Origin: Firmicutes bacterium CAG:24053_14
Lineage (GTDB): Bacteria; Bacillota; Clostridia; Oscillospirales; Oscillospiraceae
Direction of reading: 5' to 3'
NCBI GenBank assembly: GCA_001916715.1
Contig: MNSZ01000052.1
Coordinates: 1-45,134 of the forward strand
Length of the DNA: 45,134 nt
Positions 1 to 7,969 of the stretch are shown here, piece after piece (positions within the stretch are counted from its first letter, which is position 1; each line of letters begins with the position of its first letter). The notes under the pieces were generated by a model, which was not told the origin of the DNA, made no database searches, and worked only from the letters and a program-made list of their open reading frames with translations. The position numbers were made by a program, and so were the translations under genes.

Positions 1-754
1 CCGTATAGTCAACAGCAGCCGCAGCGTTGTTGCGAGTTATACCTATGACCCCTGGGGCAAGATAATAAGCAGCAGCGGAACGCTGGCGGACATAAATCCT
101 CTGCGCTATCGCGGTTATTACTATGATTCCGAGACAGGTTTTTACTATCTCCAGTCGCGCTACTACGACCCCGAGATCGGCCGCTTCATAAACGCCGACA
201 GCTACGCATCAACCGATGCCACCGGCCTCCTGAGCACCAACATGTTCGCGTATTGCGAAAATGACCCGGTGAACAGAAGTGATCCGGATGGTGAATTTTG
301 GAATATTGTTGCGGGCGCGGCGCTAGGCGCGGGAATGGAAGTCCTAACTCAATTAGCAACTGATACAAAGCTGCGAGACATAAACTGGGTAGATGTTGCT
401 GTACAAGGTGCAGTTGGAGCTGCATCAAGCTTTACAATTGGCTTTAAAGTTGCAAGTAAGGCGCTTAATTTAGCAGTCAATATAGTCAAAAATGTGGGCG
501 TATCTACAGTGGCTGAAACTATCAACCAAAATATAAACAGAAGTAAGATCAAAGGCAAAACCGCAGCCGTTGGTGCACAAGCAGCAATTGATACTTTGGT
601 AGACAGAGGTAGTGCATGGTTGGTTGGTTCTACGAAGGCCAAAGCTGCAAAAATCATTGTTAAAACGGTGAAAAATACATTTTCGTTTACTTTCGGAATA
701 AGCATTGAAACACTTTTCTCAAGGCATCACTCACGGTATGCAAGTGGGAGGTAG
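1..754 (+). CDS. Rhs/YD-repeat polymorphic toxin, C-terminal part (5' end outside window)
   Basis: The reading frame enters at base 2 and gives about 250 residues. The first ~95 are a typical Rhs-associated core: a DPWGK box, then LRYRGYYYDSETGFYYLQSR, then a YYDPEIGRFINADS-like box and an NMFAYCENDPVN box ending in DPDG. Known Rhs proteins cut or hand over to a variable toxin tip just after this core. Here the tip (from about residue 97) is AT-richer than the core, which is the usual sign of tip exchange. It has a hydrophobic pre-toxin segment with a DVAVQGAVGA stretch, then a Lys-rich end that I cannot assign to a nuclease or other toxin family. The stop TAG lies inside the ribosome binding site of the next gene, so the two are translationally close. 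Delivery (type VI, wall-associated or other) cannot be seen from this fragment. Confidence 0.9.
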   Translation, partial: RIVNSSRSVVASYTYDPWGKIISSSGTLADINPLRYRGYYYDSETGFYYLQSRYYDPEIGRFINADSYASTDATGLLSTNMFAYCENDPVNRSDPDGEFWNIVAGAALGAGMEVLTQLATDTKLRDINWVDVAVQGAVGAASSFTIGFKVASKALNLAVNIVKNVGVSTVAETINQNINRSKIKGKTAAVGAQAAIDTLVDRGSAWLVGSTKAKAAKIIVKTVKNTFSFTFGISIETLFSRHHSRYASGR

Positions 755-758
755 CAAT

Positions 759-1307
759 GTGAAAAACTCCCTTAAGCCGAAAACGTATAATCCAGGTAAA
801 CGAGACCTTGTTCAAAATATCATAGGATATTCTATTCCCACAGTGGTTTCGGTTTATGGATTGTTGAAGTGGCCTTATGAAACGTTTTGGCTGATTTTGA
901 TGTTCGTTTTTGTAGTTCTCGACGTGATTTGCGTGTACTACATGTTACGTGATCCAACTTGCAAAACATTTATCACTATCGACAGTGAAGGTGCTCATAT
1001 ATTCTTCTCCAATATGGAAAAAACGATTTTTATTCCATGGAGTAGTGAAGTGTATGTTAATGTGTGCATCGAACAGGGATACCCATCATATAGACAACTT
1101 ATACAGCGTCGGATACTGTGTTTATCTAGCGTTGATATGAAAGATGAGTTTTTGCTGCATAAACAGAGCATAAACTGGACACATGAAATGCCGACTGACG
1201 AAAGTGAGCCATGGATGGTGTTTTTGATTGTTTCTTACCCGTCCAAATGCGAGAAAGAAGCAGAGCGTGTTTTGGCGTTCAAAGAAGCTGCTTTAACAAA
1301 GAGATAG
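759..1307 (+). CDS. Putative membrane immunity protein for the upstream Rhs toxin
   Basis: 182 residues from a GTG start at 759, chosen because GGGAGG at 745-750 sits eight bases upstream. An ATG at 705 in the same frame would overlap the toxin gene by 50 bases and has no good ribosome binding site. Two hydrophobic segments near residues 21-38 and 42-64 are followed by a soluble domain of beta-strand character with a phrase FITIDSEGAHIFF, which resembles small bacterial membrane proteins with a PH-like fold. The family is not recognised. The immunity role is inferred only from position: it directly follows an Rhs toxin tip, is AT-rich like it, and ends at a hairpin that is repeated after the next toxin/immunity pair. 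Confidence 0.65.
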   Translation: MKNSLKPKTYNPGKRDLVQNIIGYSIPTVVSVYGLLKWPYETFWLILMFVFVVLDVICVYYMLRDPTCKTFITIDSEGAHIFFSNMEKTIFIPWSSEVYVNVCIEQGYPSYRQLIQRRILCLSSVDMKDEFLLHKQSINWTHEMPTDESEPWMVFLIVSYPSKCEKEAERVLAFKEAALTKR

Positions 1308-1322
1308 CATAAAATCAAATTA

Positions 1323-1352
1323 GCAGGAGTATATCGCCCGATATGCTCCTGC
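1323..1352 (+). terminator. Hairpin after the first toxin/immunity pair
   Basis: A stem of about 14 bp (GCAGGAG.. paired with ..CTCCTGC, one G-U pair) is followed by TTTCATTTT. The same hairpin and its left flank AAAATCAAATT recur at 2818-2847 after the second pair, so it marks the end of each cassette and may also be a recombination landmark. Confidence 0.6.
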
Positions 1353-1359
1353 TTTCATT

Positions 1360-2290
1360 TTGATATTTGACAGCGCGGCGTGCACGGTGTATATTAAAAA
1401 ACAGATTATTTGCCAGCCGCTGGCAATGAAGTACAACGGCAAGGTGTACTACTATGTTCTCAACGCTCAGGGAGATGTAGTCCGGATCGTTGACGGCAGC
1501 CGAAACGTTGTTGCAAGCTACAGCTACGACCCGTGGGGTAAGCTGCTGAGCAGCAGCGGCACACTTGCGAATGTAAATCCCCTGCGCTACCGCGGCTACT
1601 ACTACGACAGCGAGACTGGCTTCTATTATCTCCAGTCTCGCTACTATGACCCCGAGATCGGGCGCTTCATAAACGCCGACAGCTACGCATCGACGGACGC
1701 AACAGGCCTCCTGAGCACCAACATGTTCGCATATTGCGAAAACAATCCCGTTATGCGCGTTGACCCGACGGGCGAACTGTTTTGGGATATACTTGACGTG
1801 TTCATGGCGGCATTGAGTTGGGATGATTTTCTCGAGTCACCTTCTTTGGTGAATCTCGGCTGGGCGGCACTTGACACGCTTGCGTTGCTGCCCGGTGTTC
1901 CTTCTTCGGGATATGCCCGGCGTGGAGTTGAGGTAGTAAGCTCAATATCTCATGCCAATAAAGCAAAAGATGTGGCCAAGGTTGGCTGGAAAGTCGGAGA
2001 CGACATTTCCAATCTTACAAGAGCGGGGAATGTGCCATCGTGGTCAACTGTACGACAGAGATATTGGAAAAATGAAGCTTTAACGAACTATAAGGAATAC
2101 TCACCTGAAGATCTGTTGCGTATGAGCCAGGGAAGAGCCCCCATTGGCGCTGAACCCAAACAATGGGAAGATGTATCCTATGGAACTTCACCATCCAAAT
2201 GGTCGGTCGGGAGATAACTTTTTTAATTTTATCCGAGTTACTCCTTGGGAACATGACATTTTAGACCCACACAGGCACTTCAGACCGTGA
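1360..2290 (+). pseudogene. Orphan Rhs core with frameshifted HNH/Endo VII (LHH-type) toxin tip
   Basis: A second Rhs core (roughly 1438-1782) lies downstream of the first with near-identical protein sequence (DPWGK, YRGYYYDSETGFYYLQSR, GRFINADS, NMFAYCENNP, DPTG), but without the rest of an Rhs protein. The first in-frame ATG is at 1426 and has no clear ribosome binding site. The tip contains a pre-toxin region and the phrase YSPEDLLRMSQGRAPIG, typical of HNH/Endo VII toxins. The frame then runs into a stop at 2217. One base further in phase, from about 2180, the expected ending appears: MELHHPNG, then FNFIRVTPWEHDILDPHRH, stopping at 2290, 13 bases before the next gene. The tip is therefore intact apart from an apparent one-base insertion near 2178-2180. 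It could be a real inactivating mutation or a sequencing error. As an orphan it would need recombination with an upstream core to be expressed. Confidence 0.8.
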
Positions 2291-2303
2291 AAGAGAGGAA
2301 AAC

Positions 2304-2789
2304 ATGATACCGAATAACAAAATTTTTTATAATAAAAATGAAATTATATATGATGGCAAGTTGTATTCAAGGTTATACAGGATGATTGATTCTCCGGGCA
2401 GATACATTCTTCATTTTGAATTTATATCTACAAATTCTGATTATGAACAATGTATCGGATTGAGTTTGTTTAAATTTAAAGGCGCAGTATATATTAACGG
2501 TGAGAGAGTTAAGCTTGGCCGGGGCGAGTTTACGGGAATGCAATTTTCTGAAAGAACAGCACCACAAAAGTTCAATGTAGAAATTGACATGAAATCAGGT
2601 GTTATAAGCATTTACAATTCGGCAAGGGGATGGCGGGAGGACATTATAAATCATACACCATCCGCTGTTCCAGCAATGATCGTAGACAAAACAGGGGAGA
2701 ATAGTTATGTTTTTCATTGCAACGACTATGTTTATGACGACGACTTCGATGACCTTGTATTTAGCCTTGAGGTAACAAAGTTAGAATAA
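2304..2789 (+). CDS. Putative immunity protein for the orphan LHH-type toxin
   Basis: 161 residues, ATG preceded by AGAGAGG at a good distance and only 13 bases after the stop of the frameshifted toxin. It is AT-rich like the toxin tip, with no signal peptide or membrane segment, and is predicted to be soluble and acidic (a YDDDFDDL stretch near the end). I do not recognise the family. The role follows from position alone: toxin nuclease tips of Rhs orphan cassettes are normally followed directly by their cognate immunity gene, which must stay functional even if the toxin is broken. It ends shortly before the repeated cassette hairpin at 2818. Confidence 0.65.
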   Translation: MIPNNKIFYNKNEIIYDGKLYSRLYRMIDSPGRYILHFEFISTNSDYEQCIGLSLFKFKGAVYINGERVKLGRGEFTGMQFSERTAPQKFNVEIDMKSGVISIYNSARGWREDIINHTPSAVPAMIVDKTGENSYVFHCNDYVYDDDFDDLVFSLEVTKLE

Positions 2790-2817
2790 CGGCAATTAGC
2801 AATTAAAATCAAATTCG

Positions 2818-2847
2818 CAGGAGCATATTGCCTGATATGCTCCTGCT
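2818..2847 (+). terminator. Hairpin after the second toxin/immunity pair
   Basis: A perfect 12-bp stem, GCAGGAGCATAT with ATATGCTCCTGC, followed by TTTCCTTTT. It is a near copy of 1323-1352 including the upstream AAAATCAAATT. Confidence 0.6.
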
Positions 2848-2939
2848 TTCCTTTTGCTCGCAAAATACCAGTACGAAAGCGGCGTGAACGATCAGGTACA
2901 ATAAGTTGCGCAAAAGGGAGCAGTGAAAAAGAAGACGTA

Positions 2940-2991
2940 GTTTGCAGACTCCGGCTGAATGAAGTCAGCTGGAGTCTGCAAACATTTTTTT
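2940..2991 (+). terminator. Strong intrinsic terminator
   Basis: A long stem (GTTTGCAGACTCC pairing with GGAGTCTGCAAAC, plus an inner GGCTGA/TCAGCT) is followed by seven T residues. It would end transcription of the Rhs locus. With the hairpins at 2818 and 3077 it accounts for most of the structure in the gene-free stretch 2790-3124; no gene is seen there. Confidence 0.8.
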
Positions 2992-3076
2992 CGCTCGATG
3001 CTTGAAGCTAAAGCGTTTTGCGGGATACCTCTACCGGCACAACGGGTAGTTTCCGAATTCAATAAAGACAAGAAGA

Positions 3077-3101
3077 CTGGCAAAACGTTGCCAGCCTTTT
3101 T
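3077..3101 (+). terminator. Intrinsic terminator-like hairpin
   Basis: CTGGCAA and TTGCCAG pair around an AACG loop, followed by CCTTTTTG. It lies just beyond the 3' end of the transposase remnant, so it may belong to a lost plus-strand gene. Confidence 0.5.
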
Positions 3102-3135
3102 GCTTGAGAATATTTAGCTTTATCTTATTGAATAC

Positions 3136-3276
3136 TCATTTCGCAGTTGTGATCGATGTTGTATATGAGCGGGAATCCGAGCCGCTGCTGTTCTTCGCAA
3201 AGAAGATGACAACGGCGTAGTACTTTTGTCCGGCCACGCCGGCGTAGGGGACAGAGTCGCTGTGGAATGCGGTGTC
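3136..3276 (-). pseudogene. C-terminal scrap of an unidentified (secreted?) protein
   Basis: In a minus-strand frame different from the transposase, 46 residues read cleanly to a TGA: a segment DSVPYAGVAGQKYYAVVIFF followed by Ser/Thr-rich strands ending SITTAK. The alternation of aromatic and hydrophobic residues resembles the last strands of an Ig or fibronectin-III domain. It starts where transposase similarity ends, so it is probably the tail of a gene that was interrupted or fused by IS insertion and deletion. The identity is unknown. Confidence 0.35.
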
Positions 3277-3610
3277 GGAAATTATAACTCACCGTGGAGA
3301 AATGCGGTGTTTCCTCTTGGAGTGTATAGCCCAGAAACCAACGGTAGCAGATATTTGCGCTGATCTCATCCGCCGTCCGCCGCAGAGATGGCAGGCCGTA
3401 CAGATGCTGGATCAGCACCATTTTGAACAGCACAACAGGGTCCACGCTGGGCCGCCCGGTATCTTCGCTGTACAATGGTTCCACCATTTCATAGAGCCGG
3501 TTAAAATCTACTGCTTCATCTATTTTTCGCAACAGATGCCCCTTGGGAACCAAGCTCTCCGTATCGACAATCTCTATGACACCACGATCCATTTTTCCGC
3601 GTTCCAGCAT
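3269..3610 (-). pseudogene. IS1182-type transposase, N-terminal remnant
   Basis: About 114 residues match the start of IS1182-family transposases (DUF772-like helical domain): VPKGHLLRKIDEAVDF, GRPSVDPVVLFKMVLIQHLY, LRRTADEI, RWFLGY, then FSTVSYNFRHR. Similarity ends abruptly there, and the rest of the open frame (to 3125) is out-of-frame sequence of another gene. The catalytic DDE core is absent, so the element is dead. Full-length relatives are roughly 450-550 residues. The upstream side holds short palindromes (3653-3708) rather than a clear IS end. Confidence 0.8.
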
Positions 3611-3652
3611 CTTTCATCACCCAGAACCATTTTATCATATAAACGCAAAAAA

Positions 3653-3708
3653 GCCCAGCTGGGCTGGACTTTTTCGACACGCTGAGCCCCGAAAGATATA
3701 TCTTTCGG
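3653..3708. repeat. Pair of short palindromes with a GACACGCTGA motif
   Basis: AGCCCAGCTGGGCT at 3653-3666 and CCGAAAGATATATCTTTCGG at about 3689-3708 flank TTTTTCGACACGCTGA. The same motif (TTTTTTGACACGCTGA) recurs next to hairpins near 30871-30886. It looks like a small dispersed repeat of unknown role. Confidence 0.4.
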
Positions 3709-3747
3709 TGCTCTCAACGTCTGCGGATTTTCCGTTTAAATTTATCC

Positions 3748-3786
3748 GAAAAAAAGTAAGCCTACAGCTCAAATAAGCTGTAGGCT
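3748..3786 (-). terminator. Terminator of tRNA-Val
   Basis: Read on the minus strand, AGCCTACAGCT and AGCTGTAGGCT form an 11-bp stem with a 6-base loop, followed by a T-rich run. It lies directly after the CCA end of the tRNA. Confidence 0.8.
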
Positions 3787-3788
3787 TT

Positions 3789-3864
3789 TGGTGGACGATA
3801 CAAGACTCGAACTTGTGACCTCCCGCACGTCAAGCGGATGCGCTACCAGCTGCGCCAATCGTCC
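3789..3864 (-). tRNA. tRNA-Val (anticodon GAC)
   Basis: The minus strand folds as a 76-base tRNA with encoded CCA. The acceptor stem GGACGAT pairs with ATCGTCC, the D-stem is GCGC/GCGC, and the anticodon stem is TCCGC/GCGGG with loop TTGACGT, giving GAC at 34-36 (codon GUC, Val). The T arm is ACAAG TTCGAGT CTTGT. Position 37 is G, whereas the valine tRNAs I know have A there. Confidence 0.9.
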
Positions 3865-3921
3865 ATTTTCATCGGCAACGGTTATTCTACCCGATGCCGA
3901 TGGATTTGTCAATACTTTTTT

Positions 3922-4554
<633 letters not shown>

Positions 4555-4612
4555 ATATGCTCCTCCTTATTGCTTGATATCTTAAATATAATACAATATT
4601 ATAGCTTTCTCG

Positions 4613-5122
4613 TCAAGTATCGCACCCGGCAAGCCGGCGGCGGATATACTCGGCGACGTCGTCGGCGGCAATGCCCAGAGCATAGGCCAGCTCGCCGTGC
4701 AGCATGCGCTCGGCCGTTTTGAGATACTGCGCATCGACATTGTGGAAGTGCTTTTTCTGATCCTTGAGCGCCTCGCGGCGGCGATACAGCATTCCGGCAA
4801 GCTGCATGAGCTGCTTGCGGCTGCCGTTTTTGACGATATCGTCGCAGACCGTTTTGCGCTCGTTATCGCTCGTTATCCAGTCAAGCGGCTCGTTCGCTGC
4901 CTCGTCGATAAGCGCGTTTGCCTCGCTGCCCGTCAGCACCGGGCGGAGCTTATTTGCAAGCTTTTCGCTCGCCGTCGGCACATAAACAGTGCTGCCCGGA
5001 TCGTCGATCGGGCTGAGGACATAGTACTCGCCCTTCGTTTTTCCGAGCTTAAGCATGCTTATCTCCTTGACCGTGCACACTCCCTGCGTTCCATAGACAA
5101 CCGTTTGACCAACCGCCAGCAT
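4613..5122 (-). CDS. CarD family transcription regulator
   Basis: 169 residues starting MLAVGQTVVYGTQGVC; the ATG at 5122 is chosen because GGAGG lies eight bases upstream, while a TTG at 5137 would include the ribosome binding site. The N-terminal RNA-polymerase-interacting domain (Tudor-like: VGQTVVYGTQGVCTV, YYVLSP, STVYVP) is followed by a helical C-terminal DNA-binding domain with many Arg/Lys (MLYRRREALKDQKKHF, KTAERML). CarD proteins bind the RNA polymerase beta subunit and stabilise the open complex. The leader carries a hairpin with a T tract directly before the ribosome binding site. Confidence 0.9.
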   Translation of the reverse strand: MLAVGQTVVYGTQGVCTVKEISMLKLGKTKGEYYVLSPIDDPGSTVYVPTASEKLANKLRPVLTGSEANALIDEAANEPLDWITSDNERKTVCDDIVKNGSRKQLMQLAGMLYRRREALKDQKKHFHNVDAQYLKTAERMLHGELAYALGIAADDVAEYIRRRLAGCDT

Positions 5123-5134
5123 TTTTTCGACCTC

Positions 5135-5163
5135 CAAAAAAATTGCGCCGCTTCATGCGGCAC
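5135..5163 (-). promoter_or_regulatory. Possible attenuator hairpin in the carD leader
   Basis: On the minus strand GCCGC and GCGGC pair around ATGAA (extended by a wobble and a G-C pair) and are followed by a tract of about eight T residues that runs into the GGAGG of carD. The short stem makes termination uncertain. Confidence 0.35.
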
Positions 5164-5226
5164 CACAAAAGCTTTTATCCTTAATACATTATTAACATAT
5201 ATTAATATATCACATTTTTAATTTTG

Positions 5227-5255
5227 TTGCAAGGAAGAAAAAAATAGTATATAAT
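5227..5255 (+). promoter_or_regulatory. Promoter of asnS
   Basis: TTGCAA at 5227-5232 and TATAAT at 5250-5255 with a 17-base spacer, 42 bases before the asnS start. No T-box leader is visible in the short 5' region. Confidence 0.75.
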
Positions 5256-5297
5256 AATCGCTTGTCAACAAACAAAACAAAAGATTGGAGTGTTATT

Positions 5298-6692
5298 ATG
5301 AAACGCACTAAGATCGCTCAGATATTTGCCGATGCGGACAGCTTCGGCGGCAAGGAGATAACCGTCTGCGGCTGGGCGCGCACCATTCGCGACATGAAGA
5401 ATTTCGGCTTTATCGAGCTTAACGACGGCTCGTGCTTCAAGAGCCTGCAGGTCGTGCTCGAGCGCGAGAAGCTCGATAACTACGACGAGCTTGCGCACCA
5501 GAACGTCGGCGCGGCGTTCATCGCCAAGGGCGAGCTTGTGCTCACGCCCGACGCAAAGCAGCCGTTTGAGCTGAAGGCGACCGAGGTCACCGTCGAGGGC
5601 GCATCCACCCCCGACTATCCGCTTCAGAAAAAGCGCCACAGCGTCGAGTTTTTGCGCACGATCCAGCACCTGAGACCGCGCACGAACCTGTTCTCGGCGA
5701 CCTTCCGCGTCCGCAGCGTTGCGGCGCAGGCCGTGCACGAATTTTTCCGCAATAACGGCTTTGTATACGTCCACACGCCGATCATCACCGGCTCCGACTG
5801 CGAGGGCGCAGGCGAGATGTTCCGCGTTACCACCCTCGACCTGAACGACCTTCCTCTGCGCGAGGACGGCAAGGTCGATGACAGCAAGGATTTCTTCGGC
5901 AAGGTCACGAGCCTTACCGTTTCCGGCCAGCTCAACGCCGAAAACTTCGCCATGGCCTTCGGCGATGTTTACACCTTCGGCCCGACCTTCCGCGCCGAGG
6001 TATCCTACACTCAACGCCACGCCGCCGAGTTCTGGATGATCGAGCCCGAGATGGCGTTTGCCGACCTTTACGACTACATGGACAACGCCGAAGCGATGGT
6101 CAAGTACGTCATAAACACCGTCATCGAGCGCTGCCCACAGGAGATGCAGTTTTTCAACTCCTTCGTGGACAAGGGGCTGCTCGAGCGCCTCGAGAACGTC
6201 GTTTCCAACGAGTTCGGCCGCATAAGCTACACCGAGGCAGTCGATATCCTCAAGAAAAGCGGCGAGAAGTTCGACTTCCCCGTTGAATGGGGCATCGATC
6301 TGCAAACCGAGCACGAGCGCTACCTGACCGAGAAGGTCTTTAAAAAGCCCATCTTCGTCACCGATTACCCCAAGGATATCAAGGCGTTTTACATGCGCGC
6401 AAACGACGACGGCAAGACCGTTGCCGCGGCCGACTGCCTTGTTCCCGGCGTCGGCGAGATCATCGGCGGCTCGCAGCGCGAGGAGCGCCTCGACGTTCTG
6501 CTTGCACGCATGAACGAGCTGGGTCTGAACCCCGACGACTACTGGTGGTACCTCGATCTGCGCCGCTACGGCTCCTGCCGACACGCAGGCTACGGTCTGG
6601 GCTTCGAGCGTCTGGTCATGTACCTCACCGGCGTTTCCAACATCCGAGACGTCGAGCTTCATCCCCGCACCACCGGCAACGCTGATTTTTAG
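5298..6692 (+). CDS. asnS: Asparaginyl-tRNA synthetase
   Basis: 464 residues from ATG 5298, preceded by TTGGAG; the upstream extension in the same frame lacks a ribosome binding site and overlaps the promoter. N-terminal OB-fold anticodon-binding domain (VCGWARTIRDMKNFGFIELN), then a class II catalytic core with motif 2 (FRAEVSYTQRHAAEFWMIEPEMAF region) and motif 3 (GYGLGFERLVMYLTG). The NADF ending is typical for AsnRS. It charges tRNA-Asn with asparagine in the cytoplasm, so this organism can make Asn-tRNA directly. The stop TAG (6690-6692) is part of the outer end of a dispersed repeat (TTTTTAGTGGCG). Confidence 0.97.
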   Translation: MKRTKIAQIFADADSFGGKEITVCGWARTIRDMKNFGFIELNDGSCFKSLQVVLEREKLDNYDELAHQNVGAAFIAKGELVLTPDAKQPFELKATEVTVEGASTPDYPLQKKRHSVEFLRTIQHLRPRTNLFSATFRVRSVAAQAVHEFFRNNGFVYVHTPIITGSDCEGAGEMFRVTTLDLNDLPLREDGKVDDSKDFFGKVTSLTVSGQLNAENFAMAFGDVYTFGPTFRAEVSYTQRHAAEFWMIEPEMAFADLYDYMDNAEAMVKYVINTVIERCPQEMQFFNSFVDKGLLERLENVVSNEFGRISYTEAVDILKKSGEKFDFPVEWGIDLQTEHERYLTEKVFKKPIFVTDYPKDIKAFYMRANDDGKTVAAADCLVPGVGEIIGGSQREERLDVLLARMNELGLNPDDYWWYLDLRRYGSCRHAGYGLGFERLVMYLTGVSNIRDVELHPRTTGNADF

Positions 6693-7129
6693 TGGCGCTT
6701 TTTAGAGGCGCCTTACCGCAGCTACGGATACGCATATTGCTGTTGCCCGGTTCGAGGGCGCGGAGGAAACCGTGTGGCTTTGCCGCAGCCGAGAGCTGAG
6801 AGCAGTTGGCTGAGAGCCATTGTGTGCGCAAGCGCACGGATTTAGTTGCGCATTGAGGCTGATGCCGATACAGTTCTTGCGTCAGCCCGACCGGGAACGA
6901 CAGCACAGACCATAAGGAAAGGGTGGCCTTTGGCCGCCCTTTTGATTTTTATTTTAATGCCGGCTAAGCCGGAGCATGCGGAACGGGCAAGCCCGTTCCC
7001 TACATGATTGCGGTGCAAAATTCATCAGCGCACTTGCGTTACGCGAGGCAATTACGGTTTTCTCCATTGTTTCGAACCGGGTTCACGCAAAAACCGTATC
7101 GGTAGGTGCCTCAATTCGCCACTAAAAAA
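6686..7129. repeat. Dispersed inverted-repeat element, locus A
   Basis: The element begins TTTTTAGTGGCG and ends CGCCACTAAAAA, a 12-bp terminal inverted repeat. Inner parts of both arms are also related: GATACG, CCCGGTTCGA and AAACCGT boxes recur in inverted order near 6727-6772 and 7053-7105. A 20-bp palindrome of the GGAACGG..CCGTTCC type is at 6980-6999. Compared with the ~245-bp units at loci C and D it carries extra sequence, including a GGCCTTTGGCC hairpin and a second copy of the GTCAGCCCGACCGG box. It fills the 503-base gap between asnS and lspA; no gene is seen. Confidence 0.75.
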
Positions 7130-7131
7130 CC

Positions 7132-7160
7132 TTGACGAAAGTGGGGTTTTGGTGCATTAT
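7132..7160 (+). promoter_or_regulatory. Likely promoter of lspA-rluD
   Basis: TTGACG at 7132-7137 and CATTAT at 7155-7160 with a 17-base spacer, directly after the end of repeat A. A better TATAAT at 7160-7165 would give a 22-base spacer. Confidence 0.4.
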
Positions 7161-7195
7161 ATAATGTAAGTATTTATTACTGAAAGGATCGGAAC

Positions 7196-7969
7196 ATGCT
7201 TTTTGCGATCATTGCCGCGGTGATACTCATTGCGGATCAGTGGCTGAAATATTGGGTCACGGTAAATATAACGCTCTCGACCGGCTCGCAGGAGCTGATC
7301 CCGGGCGTGGTGAAGCTTGTTAATATCCACAACTCCGGCGCGGCGTTCGGCCTGCTTGACAATGTTGACTATGCGCGCTGGATATTCCTCGCGGTGACGG
7401 CGGTGTTCGTCGTTGTGATCGCCGTGCTGCTGGTCAAGCGCGTTTTCGACTCGCGCTTTGCGGTGTGGTGCGAAGTGCTGTTTCTCACCGGTGCGCTCGG
7501 CAACTGCATCGACCGTGTTTTCCTCGGCTATGTTGTGGACATGTTCAAGCTCGAGTTTGTCAACTTCGCGGTGTTCAACATCGCCGACGCGGTTCTGGTC
7601 GTGTCGTGCCTGATGTTCGTGATATATGTTTTCTTCGGCTCGCGCGGCGACGATGACGAGGACGACGAGCCTATAAAGGTCCGGCCCATGCAGCGCAGCG
7701 CGACGGCAGACCCCGTTGACGATTTTGCCGACATTTTCGGCATAAGCACCAAGGCCGCCGAGCAGCCCAAGGAGGCTCAGCCGCTCAAGCCCGAGGAGAG
7801 CAAGCTTCCGCCGACGCACGATGCGTTCTGGGACGATTTCGGCCCTGCGCAGCGCACGGCCGCGCCGAAGCCTGCCGAAAAAGCGCCGGAGGCAAAGCCG
7901 AAGTCGGCAGCCGATGCCGGCGAGGACTTCAGCATTGAGGATATTCTGGCCGAGTTTAAGGATCTGTAA
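7196..7969 (+). CDS. lspA: Lipoprotein signal peptidase II with acidic disordered tail
   Basis: 257 residues, well above the usual ~150-170. Residues 1-150 are a complete LspA: four membrane helices, DQWLKYWV near the start, NSGAAFG, the catalytic aspartates D106 (GNCIDR) and D131 (FNIADA). It cleaves prolipoproteins at the lipobox Cys in the cytoplasmic membrane; PstS in this window is a likely substrate. The last ~100 residues are an added hydrophilic, Asp/Glu/Pro/Ala-rich tail ending in a short acidic helix (EDFSIEDILAEFKDL) that could be a binding peptide. The start follows GAAAGGATCGG. The stop overlaps the next ATG by one base. Confidence 0.93.
   Translation: MLFAIIAAVILIADQWLKYWVTVNITLSTGSQELIPGVVKLVNIHNSGAAFGLLDNVDYARWIFLAVTAVFVVVIAVLLVKRVFDSRFAVWCEVLFLTGALGNCIDRVFLGYVVDMFKLEFVNFAVFNIADAVLVVSCLMFVIYVFFGSRGDDDEDDEPIKVRPMQRSATADPVDDFADIFGISTKAAEQPKEAQPLKPEESKLPPTHDAFWDDFGPAQRTAAPKPAEKAPEAKPKSAADAGEDFSIEDILAEFKDL

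Noticed and set aside
5138..5297. T-box or other riboswitch before asnS
   Set aside because: The promoter lies only ~40 bases before the start, which leaves no room for a T-box leader, and no T-box core sequence is visible.
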